From: an uncultured Vibrio sp.
GTDB lineage: Bacteria > Pseudomonadota > Gammaproteobacteria > Enterobacterales > Vibrionaceae
Direction: 5' to 3'
Length of the DNA: 64,000 nucleotides
Assembly (NCBI GenBank): GCA_947504195.1
Contig: CANNGN010000001.1
Location: 372,001-436,000 of the forward strand
In this document: piece by piece, positions 1 to 9,540 of the stretch
Numbering within the stretch: the stretch's first letter is position 1
Layout: the number at the start of each line of letters is the position of its first letter
Program-made: the position numbers and the translations under genes
The notes under the pieces: model-generated
What the model was told of the DNA's origin: nothing
The model's database searches: none
The model's input: only the letters and a program-made list of their open reading frames with translations

Positions 1-1196
1 GTATCGCGGCGGTGACACAACTAATGGGCTCGCTGGATGAATCTGGATACGCTCTATTAAACAACGCGCGTCAAACAGAGCAGGATTCCAGTGTTATTGA
101 TGTGCTCGACACCGCCATGGCGATTTATCAACTCAATACGTCGGAGCAAGAAAGTGAGCAAGCACAGGCAATTGAACTACTAGGACAAAGTTATCAACCG
201 ACTGCACGAAATGCACTCACTCGCTTTTTAGAAAAAGAGCCGAGTGATGAGCTTGCTGACGCGACGAATAAGGCGTTAGGTCTTATCGAGCAACGAGCCA
301 ATATCGCCAATTTAGGAGAAACCCTGTTCTTTGGTTTAAGCCTAGGCTCGGTGTTGGTTTTAGCTGCAATTGGTTTGGCGATCACATTCGGCGTAATGGG
401 TGTGATTAACATGGCGCATGGCGAACTGATCATGTTAGGGGCCTATACCACATATATGATGCAGCTACTGATGCCGAATCATATTGGTTGGGCAGTTGTG
501 TTATCGATTCCAGTTGCTTTTCTAGTGTCGGGGTTTGTCGGTATTTTAATCGAACGCGGTGTGATGCGATTTCTCTATGGTCGTCCACTTGAAACCTTAC
601 TCGCTACCTTTGGTATCAGTTTGATTCTTCAGCAAACGGTACGAACTATTTTCTCACCTTTGAACCGCTCAGTTTCAACTCCAGATTGGATGCAAGGCGT
701 GATTGAAATTAACCCATTGCTAAGTCTTACACTTAACCGACTCTACATTATTGTGTTTTGCTTAATTGTTTTTGCACTGCTGTTTATGGTGCTGCGATAC
801 ACACGTTTAGGAATTGAAGTTCGTGCCGTATCGCAAAACCGAAGTATGGCTCGAGCGATGGGGGTTCGTTCTGAGTGGGTTGATGCCATGACATTTGGTT
901 TAGGCTCGGGTATCGCAGGTATTGCGGGTGTTGCCCTCAGCCAATTAACCAATGTCGGTCCAAACCTTGGACAAGCCTATATCATCGATTCATTTATGGT
1001 GGTGGTATTTGGTGGCGTGGGTAACTTGTGGGGAACGCTCGTCGCAGGAATGTCGCTTGGGATTGCGAATAAGGTTCTCGAACCGTGGGCAGGTGCAGTA
1101 TTGGCGAAGATCCTTGTACTGGTCTTTATCATTCTATTTATTCAGAAGAAACCTAGAGGCTTATTCCCTCAGAAAGGTCGCTCAGCGGAGGGCTAA
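1..1196 (+). CDS. urtB: Urea ABC transporter permease UrtB (5' end outside window)
   Basis: Inner-membrane permease of the urea importer, LivH-type branched-chain permease family. The reading frame is open to the left edge, so the true start lies upstream; the GTG at 12 is only the first possible start inside the window. About 100 mostly helical residues precede the membrane part, which fits the N-terminal extension typical of UrtB. Conserved stretches include GVMGVINMAHGELIMLGAY and, near the end, VVVFGGVGNLWGTLVAG, both LivH hallmarks. urtC follows after 2 bases. The binding protein UrtA would be expected just upstream, outside the window. Family assignment is secure because urtCDE and urease genes follow. 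Confidence 0.93.
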   Translation, partial: IAAVTQLMGSLDESGYALLNNARQTEQDSSVIDVLDTAMAIYQLNTSEQESEQAQAIELLGQSYQPTARNALTRFLEKEPSDELADATNKALGLIEQRANIANLGETLFFGLSLGSVLVLAAIGLAITFGVMGVINMAHGELIMLGAYTTYMMQLLMPNHIGWAVVLSIPVAFLVSGFVGILIERGVMRFLYGRPLETLLATFGISLILQQTVRTIFSPLNRSVSTPDWMQGVIEINPLLSLTLNRLYIIVFCLIVFALLFMVLRYTRLGIEVRAVSQNRSMARAMGVRSEWVDAMTFGLGSGIAGIAGVALSQLTNVGPNLGQAYIIDSFMVVVFGGVGNLWGTLVAGMSLGIANKVLEPWAGAVLAKILVLVFIILFIQKKPRGLFPQKGRSAEG

Positions 1197-1198
1197 AA

Positions 1199-2284
1199 AT
1201 GAATCTTCAATCAAAATTGTTCGACCGCTCTACCTTAATGTTTTTAATTGTGTTGAGTGCTGCTCTTTGCCTAGTTCCGAGTTTGAACCTATTTTTTGAA
1301 CCGGGTAGCGCATTGCATATTTCAACCTACACCATCACTTTAATGGGCAAATATTTAACCTATGCACTGTTGGCGGTCGCCGTCGATCTCGTATGGGGTT
1401 ACCTAGGTATTTTAAGCCTTGGGCACGCGGCATTTTTTGCACTTGGTGGCTACGCCATGGGGATGTACTTAATGCGTCAAATTGGCGACCGTGGTGTATA
1501 TGGAAATCCAGAGTTACCTGACTTCATGGTGTTTCTAAATTGGCAAGAATTACCATGGTTCTGGCAAGGTTTTGACCAATTCTGGTTCGCTATGTTGATG
1601 GTGGTTCTAGCACCAGGCTTACTCGCGTTTGTCTTCGGGTGGTTTGCCTTTCGTTCTCGGGTAACGGGAGTGTATTTATCCATTATTACACAGGCACTGA
1701 CTTATGCATTGCTCTTGGCCTTCTTCCGCAATGAGATGGGGTTTGGCGGTAATAATGGTTTAACCGACTTTAAAGACATACTTGGATTCGACCTTAAATC
1801 TGATATGACGCGCCTTACTTTATTTGGATTATCTGGCATTGCGTTGGGCCTCGGTTACATTGCTTGCCGATTTATTGTGGTGAGCCGTTTGGGGCGCGTT
1901 GCGATGGCCGTGCGAGATGCCGAATCTAGGACTCGTTTTACTGGGTATAAAGTGGAGTATATCAAGCTAGCGATTTTTACTTTTTCTGCGGTGTTAGCAG
2001 GGATAGCAGGGGCTTTGTACGTTCCACAAGTTGGAATCATTAACCCTTCAGAGTTCTCACCGCTCAATTCAATCGAATTGGTTGTGTGGGTAGCATTAGG
2101 TGGGCGAGCAACTTTATATGGTGCGGTAGTGGGTGCGCTGGCAGTGAACTACGCCAAAACTTATCTAACCGCAGCATTACCGGAAGTTTGGTTGTTTAGC
2201 CTTGGTGCCATGTTTGTTTTGGTTACATTATTCCTACCTAATGGGGTCACAGGTCTTATTAAACGCAAAGAGGTTCAGTCATGA
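1199..2284 (+). CDS. urtC: Urea ABC transporter permease UrtC
   Basis: Second permease subunit of the urea importer (LivM family), 361 residues, a normal length. It is a multi-pass membrane protein with the LivM signature GYLGILSLGHAAFFALGGYA near residue 70. Near residue 240 it has FTGYKVEYIKLAIFTFSAVLAGIAGAL, the cytoplasmic coupling-loop region. It starts 2 bases after urtB, and its TGA overlaps the urtD ATG by 4 bases, which suggests translational coupling. It would pair with UrtB to form the channel. Confidence 0.93.
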   Translation: MNLQSKLFDRSTLMFLIVLSAALCLVPSLNLFFEPGSALHISTYTITLMGKYLTYALLAVAVDLVWGYLGILSLGHAAFFALGGYAMGMYLMRQIGDRGVYGNPELPDFMVFLNWQELPWFWQGFDQFWFAMLMVVLAPGLLAFVFGWFAFRSRVTGVYLSIITQALTYALLLAFFRNEMGFGGNNGLTDFKDILGFDLKSDMTRLTLFGLSGIALGLGYIACRFIVVSRLGRVAMAVRDAESRTRFTGYKVEYIKLAIFTFSAVLAGIAGALYVPQVGIINPSEFSPLNSIELVVWVALGGRATLYGAVVGALAVNYAKTYLTAALPEVWLFSLGAMFVLVTLFLPNGVTGLIKRKEVQS

Positions 2285-3117
2285 GTGTAGTGGATTATGC
2301 CAAAGCCTTAACCGATCGTAACCATGTCTACGACTTCATGCAGCCAGTGGTAAATCCAATGCTTACCGTTGGACAAGGTTATTTGCTCTATCTCGAAGGC
2401 ATTAGTGTTTCGTTTGACGGTTTTAAGGCGATTAATGACTTGAATTTGTACGTCAAAGAAGGGGAGTTACGTTGCATCATAGGCCCAAATGGAGCGGGGA
2501 AAACCACGATGATGGATATCATTACCGGTAAAACTCGTCCTGATTGTGGCAGTGCATGGTTTGGTCAAAACATTAATTTGTTGTCGATGAATGAGCCTGA
2601 GATTGCGCAAGCGGGAATTGGTCGCAAGTTTCAAAAGCCCACCGTATTTGAAAGCCAAAGCGTTTTTCATAACTTAGAGTTGGCCATGGCGGGCCCGAAA
2701 ACGGTGATGTCGAGTCTATTCGCCACGCTAACGTCGAGTGAAATGGATCATATTGATCACGTACTCAAGCAGGTTGGGCTCTATGACCAACGCAGTTTGT
2801 TGGCTGGTGCGTTATCTCATGGGCAAAAACAGTGGTTAGAGATTGGAATGTTGTTGATGCAGAATCCGAAGTTGCTCTTGGTCGATGAGCCGGTGGCAGG
2901 AATGACACACCAAGAGATGGACCGAACCGGAGAACTCCTCACTTCTCTTGCGGGTGAACGAACCATTATTTTGGTTGAACATGATATGGATTTTGTTCGT
3001 TCCATCGCACGAGACGTGACAGTGTTACATCAAGGTCATGTGCTTGCCGAAGGGACGATGGACCAAGTTCAAAGTAACCGAAAAGTGGTCGAAGTGTATC
3101 TTGGAGAAGAGGCATGA
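2281..3117 (+). CDS. urtD: Urea ABC transporter ATP-binding protein UrtD
   Basis: First ATPase of the urea importer (LivG family), 278 residues. Walker A is GPNGAGKT (about residues 69-76), the ABC signature is the variant LSHGQKQWLEIG, and Walker B is LLLVDEP followed by the H-loop in VEHDMDF. The LSHGQ form instead of LSGGQ is common in LivG/UrtD-type proteins. About 40 residues precede the ATPase core. ATGA overlaps join it to urtC and urtE. Confidence 0.93.
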   Translation: MSVVDYAKALTDRNHVYDFMQPVVNPMLTVGQGYLLYLEGISVSFDGFKAINDLNLYVKEGELRCIIGPNGAGKTTMMDIITGKTRPDCGSAWFGQNINLLSMNEPEIAQAGIGRKFQKPTVFESQSVFHNLELAMAGPKTVMSSLFATLTSSEMDHIDHVLKQVGLYDQRSLLAGALSHGQKQWLEIGMLLMQNPKLLLVDEPVAGMTHQEMDRTGELLTSLAGERTIILVEHDMDFVRSIARDVTVLHQGHVLAEGTMDQVQSNRKVVEVYLGEEA

Positions 3118-3809
3118 TTGAGATTAAAGGTTTAAACCAATTTTATGGCCAAAGTCACACGCTGTGGGACCTCGATATGCATATTCCAGAAGGTCGATGC
3201 ACCGTGCTTATGGGACGTAACGGGGTAGGTAAAACGACATTATTGCAATGCATTATGGGGCTTCTTCCAACCAAGAGTGGCGAAATTAACTTTTTGGGTA
3301 ACAACATTGCGACGAGTGCTGCAGAAAAACGAGCTCCGATGGGGATTGGCTATGTACCGCAAGGGCGTCAGATTTTTCCACTGCTCACCGTAGAAGAGAA
3401 CTTACGGATTGGGTTGCCAATGCGTGGCGATAAAGCCAAACACGTCCCTGAATTTATTTATGAGTTGTTTCCTGTATTGAAAGAGATGTTACATCGTCGA
3501 GGTGGTGATTTATCGGGTGGTCAACAGCAGCAGTTGGCGATTGGTCGAGCCTTGGTGATCAACCCTAAATTACTGATCCTTGATGAACCCACAGAGGGTA
3601 TTCAACCCAATGTTGTCGCTGAAATTGGCGATATTATCCGACGCCTAAATAAAGAGATCGGATTAACCGTATTGCTAGTGGAGCAGAAGCTCCCGTTTGC
3701 CCGCAAAGTGGCCGACAACTTCTGCATATTGGACCGAGGACGTCAGGTCGCAATGGGCGAGATGGGTGAGCTCAGTGACGAGCTCGTAAAAAAATATTTA
3801 ACGGTGTAA
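3114..3809 (+). CDS. urtE: Urea ABC transporter ATP-binding protein UrtE
   Basis: Second ATPase of the urea importer (LivF family), 231 residues. Walker A is GRNGVGKT (about residues 34-41), the signature is LSGGQQQQLAIGRAL, and Walker B is LLILDEPTEG. The following IQPNVVAEIG is typical of LivF/UrtE. Its start overlaps urtD by 4 bases, and its TAA shares one base with the ATG of ureD (TAATG). Importer and urease are therefore one coupled transcription and translation unit. Confidence 0.93.
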   Translation: MIEIKGLNQFYGQSHTLWDLDMHIPEGRCTVLMGRNGVGKTTLLQCIMGLLPTKSGEINFLGNNIATSAAEKRAPMGIGYVPQGRQIFPLLTVEENLRIGLPMRGDKAKHVPEFIYELFPVLKEMLHRRGGDLSGGQQQQLAIGRALVINPKLLILDEPTEGIQPNVVAEIGDIIRRLNKEIGLTVLLVEQKLPFARKVADNFCILDRGRQVAMGEMGELSDELVKKYLTV

Positions 3810-4687
3810 TGGATATGAGCAATACCTTTGATATGTCTACCCAAGCTCAGCGCCATTGGCCAGCGTATTTATCGTTAGGGTTTGATAAATCCGCGGATAA
3901 GACACGAATGAAGCACATGGAGTTTCATGGACCACTGCGCGTGCAACGCCCTTTTTATCCAGAAGACGATGTCTGTCATGTGTATTTGCTTCATCCACCG
4001 GGTGGGCTGGTTTCCGGGGATGATCTTAGTATTCATATTCATTGCCAAACCGACAGTCATGCACTGATCACAACACCATCGGCGGGAAAAATTTACAAAG
4101 CTGACAGCAAAGCGATTGAGCAAAAACAGCATGTCGACATTGAAGTCGATAATGCCGTTTGTGAATGGATGCCAATGGAAACCATCGTATTTGATGGCGC
4201 ACATGGCAAACTGAGCACCCAAGTCAACTTATACGGCAATGCCAAATTTGTTGGCATCGATGTGTTCTGTTTGGGCCGACCGAAAAGTCACCTTCCGTTT
4301 GTTCATGGCAGTGTCGAACAACGTCTTTCTATATATCAAGATGGCAAACCGATATTACTTGAACGTCAATTTCTTGCGGCAGACGATCCCTTATTAACGG
4401 CGGTAAGTGGGTTCAATGGACACTTAGTCTCGGGAACATTGGCGATCGTTGGTTTGGAACAAATTGGAATAGAACAGGGCAATGAGATGGTCAACCAACT
4501 TAGAACGCATTTTCAAGCGGACCAAAAAGGGTGTTTGAGCATTACCTACCGCTTGAATGTACTGTTGGTTCGTTATCTTGGCGATTGTAGTGAGCAAGCA
4601 CAGCAGCAATTGCGTCAGTGTTGGGAGTTGGTTCGTCCAACCCTATTAGAGCGACCAGCTTGTACCCCCCGTATTTGGTATACCTAA
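3809..4687 (+). CDS. ureD: Urease accessory protein UreD
   Basis: Urease maturation scaffold that binds apo-urease and, with UreF and UreG, delivers nickel to the active site. At 292 residues the length is normal. Family motifs are visible: QRPFYPEDDVCHVYLLHPPG near residues 46-65, GGLVSGDDL, TTPSAGKIYK and a mid-protein FDGAHGKL. It begins on the last base of urtE (TAATG). A 57-base gap with an AGAGG ribosome site precedes ureA. Being the first ure gene matches the ureDABCEFG order of many proteobacteria. Confidence 0.92.
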   Translation: MDMSNTFDMSTQAQRHWPAYLSLGFDKSADKTRMKHMEFHGPLRVQRPFYPEDDVCHVYLLHPPGGLVSGDDLSIHIHCQTDSHALITTPSAGKIYKADSKAIEQKQHVDIEVDNAVCEWMPMETIVFDGAHGKLSTQVNLYGNAKFVGIDVFCLGRPKSHLPFVHGSVEQRLSIYQDGKPILLERQFLAADDPLLTAVSGFNGHLVSGTLAIVGLEQIGIEQGNEMVNQLRTHFQADQKGCLSITYRLNVLLVRYLGDCSEQAQQQLRQCWELVRPTLLERPACTPRIWYT

Positions 4688-4744
4688 CAACTTGGTTTAT
4701 CAGGATAAGAACGATAGAAAACCACCTGGCTAGAGGAATAACAC

Positions 4745-5047
4745 ATGGAACTCTCTCCAAGAGATAAAGATAAGCTTCTGCTTTTTACTGCGGCTCTGGT
4801 TGCAGAGCGACGTTTAGCACGAGGCGTGAAGCTTAATTACCCTGAAGCATCGGCTTATATTTCAGCAGCGATCATGGAAGGGGCGCGCGATGGAAAATCG
4901 GTTGCGCAATTAATGAGTGAAGGACGAACATTACTCAGTAAAAACGATGTAATGGAAGGCATCGCCGAACTGCTTGAAGAAGTTCAAGTCGAAGCCACAT
5001 TTCCCGATGGAACCAAACTGGTTACCGTCCATAATCCAATTCAATAG
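4745..5047 (+). CDS. ureA: Urease subunit gamma
   Basis: Small structural subunit of urease, 100 residues, the usual length. It opens with [20 protein letters not shown] and carries the conserved [21 protein letters not shown] segment that packs against UreB and UreC. The start is supported by AGAGG a few bases upstream. The ureB ribosome site AGGAGG overlaps the ureA stop, so the two are tightly coupled. Subunits are separate (ureA, ureB, ureC) rather than fused as in Helicobacter. Confidence 0.95.
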   Translation: MELSPRDKDKLLLFTAALVAERRLARGVKLNYPEASAYISAAIMEGARDGKSVAQLMSEGRTLLSKNDVMEGIAELLEEVQVEATFPDGTKLVTVHNPIQ

Positions 5048-5055
5048 GAGGCATG

Positions 5056-5361
5056 ATGAATCCTGGTGAATATATTTTGGGAACCGACTCTATCGAGCTT
5101 AACAAAGGCCGTAGAACGGAACAAATTGCCGTAATTAATCATGGCGATCGCCCAGTGCAAGTTGGCAGTCATTATCATTTCTTTGAAACCAACCCCGCAC
5201 TTGAATTTGACCGAGAGAAAACTAAGGGCATGCGCTTGAATATTGCCGCTGGTACAGCGGTGCGCTTTGAGCCTGGACAAACTCGTAATATTGAGTTGGT
5301 TGAGATTGATGGTGACAAGACCATCTACGGTTTCCGTGGCGATGTGATGGGCAAACTTTGA
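5056..5361 (+). CDS. ureB: Urease subunit beta
   Basis: Beta subunit of urease, 101 residues. It contains the family core [19 protein letters not shown], followed by [17 protein letters not shown]. Two consecutive ATGs occur at 5053 and 5056. The second was chosen because it leaves 4 bases after the strong AGGAGG at 5046-5051 and gives the usual MxPGE N-terminus. The earlier start would add only one Met. It sits between ureA and ureC in the operon. Confidence 0.94.
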   Translation: MNPGEYILGTDSIELNKGRRTEQIAVINHGDRPVQVGSHYHFFETNPALEFDREKTKGMRLNIAAGTAVRFEPGQTRNIELVEIDGDKTIYGFRGDVMGKL

Positions 5362-5402
5362 CAGTGATATCACTAGACAAAAATGGTTAGGGAGAACAAA
5401 TA

Positions 5403-7109
5403 ATGGCAGAAATTTCTCGTCGTGCGTACGCAGATATGTACGGCCCTACTGTCGGCGATAAAGTCAGACTTGCAGATACAGAGTTGTTTATTCAAGTCGA
5501 AAAAGATTTCACGACATATGGCGATGAAGTGAAATTTGGTGGTGGTAAGGTGATCCGTGATGGTATGGGTCAAGGTCAATTGTGTCGTGATCAAGTGGTC
5601 GACTGTGTGATTACTAATGCGCTGATTCTTGATCACTGGGGTATCGTTAAAGCGGATATCGGAATTAAAGATGGCAAGATTGCCGCCATCGGTAAAGCAG
5701 GCAACAAAGACATTCAACCCGATGTAACAATTAACGTTGGTGCGAGCACCGAAGTAATTGCCGGTGAAGGCCACATTGTTACCGCGGGCGCTATTGACGC
5801 GCACATCCATTTTATTTGCCCTCAGCAGATTGAAGAAGCATTGATGTCGGGAACGACGACTATGATTGGTGGCGGTACTGGTCCTGCAACGGGGACGAAT
5901 GCAACAACCTGTACCCCGGGCGCGTGGAATATGCAGCAAATGCTCCGCAGTACCGATCAAATGCCAATGAACTTTGGTTTCTTGGGTAAGGGAAATGCAA
6001 GTTTGCCCGAGCCACTCGCTGAGCAAGTAGAAGCAGGTGCATGTGGCTTGAAGCTACATGAGGATTGGGGAACGACACCAGCTTCTATTGATAATTGTTT
6101 ATCGGTTGCCGAACAATACGATATTCAGGTCGCTATCCATACCGACACACTCAATGAGTCTGGTTTTGTAGAAGACACACTTGCGGCATTTAAAGATCGA
6201 ACCATTCATACTTACCATACCGAAGGTGCGGGGGGGGGACACGCGCCAGATATTATTGTTGCTTGTGGCCAACCCAACGTTTTGCCTTCCTCAACTAATC
6301 CAACTCGGCCATACACTGTGAATACGGTTGATGAACATTTGGATATGCTGATGGTATGTCATCACCTTGATCCAAATATTCCCGAAGATGTGGCGTTTGC
6401 CGATTCTCGGATTCGTAAAGAAACCATTGCTGCTGAAGATATTCTGCATGATTTGGGGGCATTCTCGATGATTGCATCAGATTCTCAAGCCATGGGGCGT
6501 GTGGGCGAAGTGATTTGTCGAACCTGGCAGACGGCTCATAAAATGAAAGTACAACGCGGTTATCTTGAAGAAGATAAAGAGATTGAAGCGGATAACTTTC
6601 GCGCAAAACGTTACATCGCTAAATACACGATTAACCCAGCGATAGCCCATGGAGTATCACACATGGTTGGTTCATTGGAAGTCGGGAAAATGGCCGATAT
6701 CGTCTTATGGAAACCGGCTTTTTTTGGAATTAAACCTGCTCTGATCATTAAGGGTGGCTTTATAGCAGCTGCACCAATGGGAGATGCAAATGCGTCGATT
6801 CCAACGCCTCAGCCAGTTCATTATCGTTACATGTTTGGCGGTTTCGGTTCAGCGGCCTCTGCAACCTCGGTAACCTTTACTAGCCAAGCGGCGACAGAAA
6901 ATGGTCTAAGAGAATCACTTGGCTTACAAAGAGAACTCGTCGCGTGTAAAAACTGCCGGGATGTCACTAAAAATCACATGATTCACAATGATTATATGCC
7001 AACGATTACCGTCGACCCGCAAACTTATGAAGTGAGAGCTGACGGCGCGTTATTGAGTTGTGATCCGGCAACTGAATTGCCATTGGCCCAACGTTATACG
7101 TTGTTCTAA
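5403..7109 (+). CDS. ureC: Urease subunit alpha (catalytic)
   Basis: Catalytic subunit, which hydrolyses urea to ammonia and carbamate; 568 residues. All active-site residues fall at the classical Klebsiella positions: nickel ligands His134 and His136 (in DAHIHFICP), carbamylated Lys217 (KLHEDWG), His246, His272 and Asp360 (ASDSQAMG), plus the flap residues Cys319 and His320 (MVCHHLDP). The enzyme should therefore be active once nickel is loaded. An odd feature is a run of nine G at 6230-6238 inside the conserved [10 protein letters not shown] segment, a slippage-prone tract. A GGAG ribosome site precedes the start. Confidence 0.97.
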   Translation: MAEISRRAYADMYGPTVGDKVRLADTELFIQVEKDFTTYGDEVKFGGGKVIRDGMGQGQLCRDQVVDCVITNALILDHWGIVKADIGIKDGKIAAIGKAGNKDIQPDVTINVGASTEVIAGEGHIVTAGAIDAHIHFICPQQIEEALMSGTTTMIGGGTGPATGTNATTCTPGAWNMQQMLRSTDQMPMNFGFLGKGNASLPEPLAEQVEAGACGLKLHEDWGTTPASIDNCLSVAEQYDIQVAIHTDTLNESGFVEDTLAAFKDRTIHTYHTEGAGGGHAPDIIVACGQPNVLPSSTNPTRPYTVNTVDEHLDMLMVCHHLDPNIPEDVAFADSRIRKETIAAEDILHDLGAFSMIASDSQAMGRVGEVICRTWQTAHKMKVQRGYLEEDKEIEADNFRAKRYIAKYTINPAIAHGVSHMVGSLEVGKMADIVLWKPAFFGIKPALIIKGGFIAAAPMGDANASIPTPQPVHYRYMFGGFGSAASATSVTFTSQAATENGLRESLGLQRELVACKNCRDVTKNHMIHNDYMPTITVDPQTYEVRADGALLSCDPATELPLAQRYTLF

Positions 7110-7131
7110 ACACGCATTTACTAGAAGGATA

Positions 7132-7638
7132 ATGAGTATGTTTCGAGTAGTAAGTCGATCTGATCACCATCATGGCGAAGTTCTGGATTCGGTTGTGTTA
7201 GCGTACGAAATGCGCCAACGTGGACGTTTTAGAACAGAGAGCCACAACGGACACGATGTCGGTATTTTTCTTCCGCGCGGTGATGTATTGCAACACGGAG
7301 ATTGTCTGTTTACAGAATGCGGCAAAGTATTCCAAGTTGTCGCCAAAGAAGAGCAAGTTGTTACCGCGGTTGCAAAAGATTGGATTTCATTTTCTAAAGC
7401 GTGTTATCACATGGGGAACCGTCATGTCCCCATGGAAATTGGTGAACAGTGGCTTCGCTTTCAGCCGGATCATGTTCTAGAAGAGATGGTTGAACTGTTT
7501 GGACTCGAATGTCGCCACCATAAAGGTATGTTTAATCCAGAAAATGGGGCGTATCACGGTGGTGGGCATTCGCATGGACATTCACATAGTGATCATTCCC
7601 ATAGCCACTCCCATAGTCACGGGGAGCATAGCCATTAA
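7132..7638 (+). CDS. ureE: Urease accessory protein UreE (nickel metallochaperone)
   Basis: Nickel carrier that supplies the UreDFG complex, 168 residues. The start at 7132 is chosen because AGAAGGA lies just upstream; a longer frame back to 7060 would overlap ureC. The central fold includes the RxRGRFRTES and GHDVGIFLPRGD motifs and the metal-site helix ending in GNRHVPMEI. The last 28 residues are very rich in His, Gly and Ser (HSHGHSHSDHSHSHSHSH), the classical nickel-storage tail, encoded by a repetitive CAT/CAC/AGT tract. Its stop overlaps the ureF start by one base. Confidence 0.94.
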   Translation: MSMFRVVSRSDHHHGEVLDSVVLAYEMRQRGRFRTESHNGHDVGIFLPRGDVLQHGDCLFTECGKVFQVVAKEEQVVTAVAKDWISFSKACYHMGNRHVPMEIGEQWLRFQPDHVLEEMVELFGLECRHHKGMFNPENGAYHGGGHSHGHSHSDHSHSHSHSHGEHSH

Positions 7639-8300
7639 TGAATGTTCAATCTCTGCTTTCACTGTTACACCTCAGCAGCCCAAGCTTACCTATCGGCGCA
7701 TTCGCTTACAGTCAGGGCTTGGAAACTGCGGTTGAGTTGGAGTGGGTAACGGATGAGGCTTCGCTCCAAGAGTGGTTAGAACCAATATTAAATTTTGCAC
7801 AAGCACATCTTGAAGTTCCGCTATTGATTCGTTGTTATCACGCATGGGAGAACAACGATCTCGTCGCTCTAGAGCATTGGCAAGCTGTGTTGCTTGCCAA
7901 TCGTGAAACCGCGGAGTTGGTACAAGAAGAGCGAATGTTGGGCCAAACTTTTTTTCGATTGCTAAAGAGTTTGGATGTTGAATTACCGCCTGAAGCAAAA
8001 GGTATGAGCTACTTGCCATTGTTCGCTAAGGCGTGCCAGCATTTTGGTGTCTCAACCGAACAAGCGGTTACAGGTTGGCTTTGGTCTTGGTTAGAAAATC
8101 AAATTACAGTAGCGTGTAAAACAGTGCCGCTTGGCCAAACCTCTGCACAACGAGTATTACTGGCATTGATGCCACAAATTGAACAAGTTTTATTAAAAGG
8201 GGTTAAGGTAGAGGACGAAGCGATCGGCTTGACTCTGCCAAATTTTGCCATGGCTTGTGCCTGGCATGAAACTCAATATTCACGATTATTTAGGAGTTAA
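7638..8300 (+). CDS. ureF: Urease accessory protein UreF
   Basis: All-helical maturation factor that bridges UreD and the GTPase UreG and controls GTP use during nickel insertion. It has 220 residues. The N-terminal [21 protein letters not shown] is the family signature, and the remainder is helical with a late [24 protein letters not shown] tail. It starts in a TAATG overlap with ureE and ends 2 bases before ureG. Confidence 0.93.
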   Translation: MNVQSLLSLLHLSSPSLPIGAFAYSQGLETAVELEWVTDEASLQEWLEPILNFAQAHLEVPLLIRCYHAWENNDLVALEHWQAVLLANRETAELVQEERMLGQTFFRLLKSLDVELPPEAKGMSYLPLFAKACQHFGVSTEQAVTGWLWSWLENQITVACKTVPLGQTSAQRVLLALMPQIEQVLLKGVKVEDEAIGLTLPNFAMACAWHETQYSRLFRS

Positions 8301-8302
8301 CC

Positions 8303-8944
8303 ATGAGTTCTCAATGTCTACGAATTGGGGTTGGCGGCCCTGTTGGCTCGGGTAAAACCGCATTATTACACCAGTTATGTCTAACGTTGCGTCAGCACTA
8401 CGACTTTGCTGTTGTGACTAATGACATATACACCAAAGAAGATGCCGAATTTTTATTGCGTAATGAAGCTCTGGAAGCCGATAGAATTCTTGGGGTAGAA
8501 ACTGGCGGATGTCCCCATACGGCGATCCGAGAAGACGCATCTATGAATTTAGCGGCGATTGATGAACTGCAAGATCGTCACCCAAAACTTGAATTTGTTT
8601 TGGTCGAAAGTGGCGGTGATAACCTAAGCGCGACGTTTAGCCCAGAGTTATCTGATTTGACGTTGTACGTGATCGATGTGTGCGCAGGAGATAAAATACC
8701 GCGTAAGGGTGGGCCTGGAATCACCAAATCAGATTTGTTGATTATCAATAAGACGGATCTTGCCCCCATGGTTAATGCGTCACTTGAGGTAATGGACCGA
8801 GATGCGAAAAAGATGCGTGGTAACAAGCCCTTCGTATTTACGAACTTGATTCGTGGAGATGGGTTAGAAGTTGTTATCGATTTTATTATTGAACGCGGCA
8901 TGTTAGAGAAGCGCGACGTCGTGATTGAAGTTACAGAAGTATAA
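8303..8944 (+). CDS. ureG: Urease accessory GTPase UreG
   Basis: SIMIBI-class GTPase that powers nickel delivery to urease, 213 residues. It shows the P-loop GPVGSGKT (residues 12-19), [15 protein letters not shown], the metal-binding Cys-Pro-His ([17 protein letters not shown]), the switch segment [11 protein letters not shown], and the guanine-specificity motif NKTD. Length is standard. A 12-base gap separates it from the nickel permease. Confidence 0.96.
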   Translation: MSSQCLRIGVGGPVGSGKTALLHQLCLTLRQHYDFAVVTNDIYTKEDAEFLLRNEALEADRILGVETGGCPHTAIREDASMNLAAIDELQDRHPKLEFVLVESGGDNLSATFSPELSDLTLYVIDVCAGDKIPRKGGPGITKSDLLIINKTDLAPMVNASLEVMDRDAKKMRGNKPFVFTNLIRGDGLEVVIDFIIERGMLEKRDVVIEVTEV

Positions 8945-8956
8945 GGAAAAAAGTAT

Positions 8957-9487
8957 ATGAAGGGATTATTAAGAGGTTTGTCTGTAGGGTTGGTTTTGGT
9001 GAGTAGTAGCAGTTTTGCGCATACAGGTCATAGCGCACACGGAAGTTTTGTCGAGGGCATATTACACCCATTAACTGGATGGGATCATCTGTTAGCCATG
9101 GCATTGATTGGCTTGTTTCTTTCTGAGTTCACGTTCCGTAATGCAAGCAAGATTTCTGGTGTTATTATGGCTGCGATCGCGAGTGGTTACATTATTGGTC
9201 TTTCTTGGGGTGGGGCGAGTTCTGTGGAAGCGTTAGTCACAACATCGATCTTAGGACTGCCATTGGCTTTAGTTGCGTTAAAAAAAGGCGGAACGAAAAG
9301 TGTGATGGCGATAGCCGCTGTTGCGTTGTTTAGTGTTTCACATGGTTTAGTGCAAGGTGCAGAAGCACAAGGTGGCGCAGTTCAATTTGGCCTTGGTGTC
9401 ATGCTAGCAAGTACACTCGTCATCAGTTTGACTTACGCTATCGGTCGACAGGCTGTCGCCGCTAAAGCTCGTTCAGTACATCAATAA
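8957..9487 (+). CDS. hupE: HupE/UreJ-family nickel permease
   Basis: Small membrane protein of 176 residues in the HupE/UreJ family of secondary nickel transporters. An N-terminal signal-like segment ends in SSSFAHTGHSAHG, followed by the family motif HPLTGWDHLLAMALIGL (near residues 37-53), in which the His and Asp are thought to bind nickel. About five further hydrophobic segments follow, the last group including SVSHGLVQGAEAQGG. It is the last gene of the urease operon, with a hairpin 24 bases after the stop, so the likely role is nickel supply. Whether the metal is nickel or cobalt cannot be told from sequence. Confidence 0.88.
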   Translation: MKGLLRGLSVGLVLVSSSSFAHTGHSAHGSFVEGILHPLTGWDHLLAMALIGLFLSEFTFRNASKISGVIMAAIASGYIIGLSWGGASSVEALVTTSILGLPLALVALKKGGTKSVMAIAAVALFSVSHGLVQGAEAQGGAVQFGLGVMLASTLVISLTYAIGRQAVAAKARSVHQ

Positions 9488-9510
9488 ACTTAATTTTGTA
9501 GTGTTGCTTT

Positions 9511-9540
9511 CAATGCCGGCTAACGTCGGCATTGTTGCTT
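9511..9540 (+). terminator. Probable terminator of the urease operon
   Basis: CAATGCCG at 9511-9518 pairs perfectly with CGGCATTG at 9527-9534 around an 8-base loop. The downstream tract TTGCTT is only moderately T-rich, so termination may be partial. Confidence 0.6.

Noticed and set aside
5373-6026. Long open frame on the minus strand opposite ureC (217 codons)
   Set aside because: It is entirely antisense to the conserved ureC gene, with no ribosome site and no recognisable family; a coding-strand shadow.
7060-7131. Extended start for ureE
   Set aside because: The extension overlaps the ureC end in another frame; the ATG at 7132 has a good AGAAGGA site and gives a normal UreE length.
7554-7638. 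Repetitive tract near the ureE end as a tandem repeat element
   Set aside because: It is explained by codons of the His-rich UreE tail.
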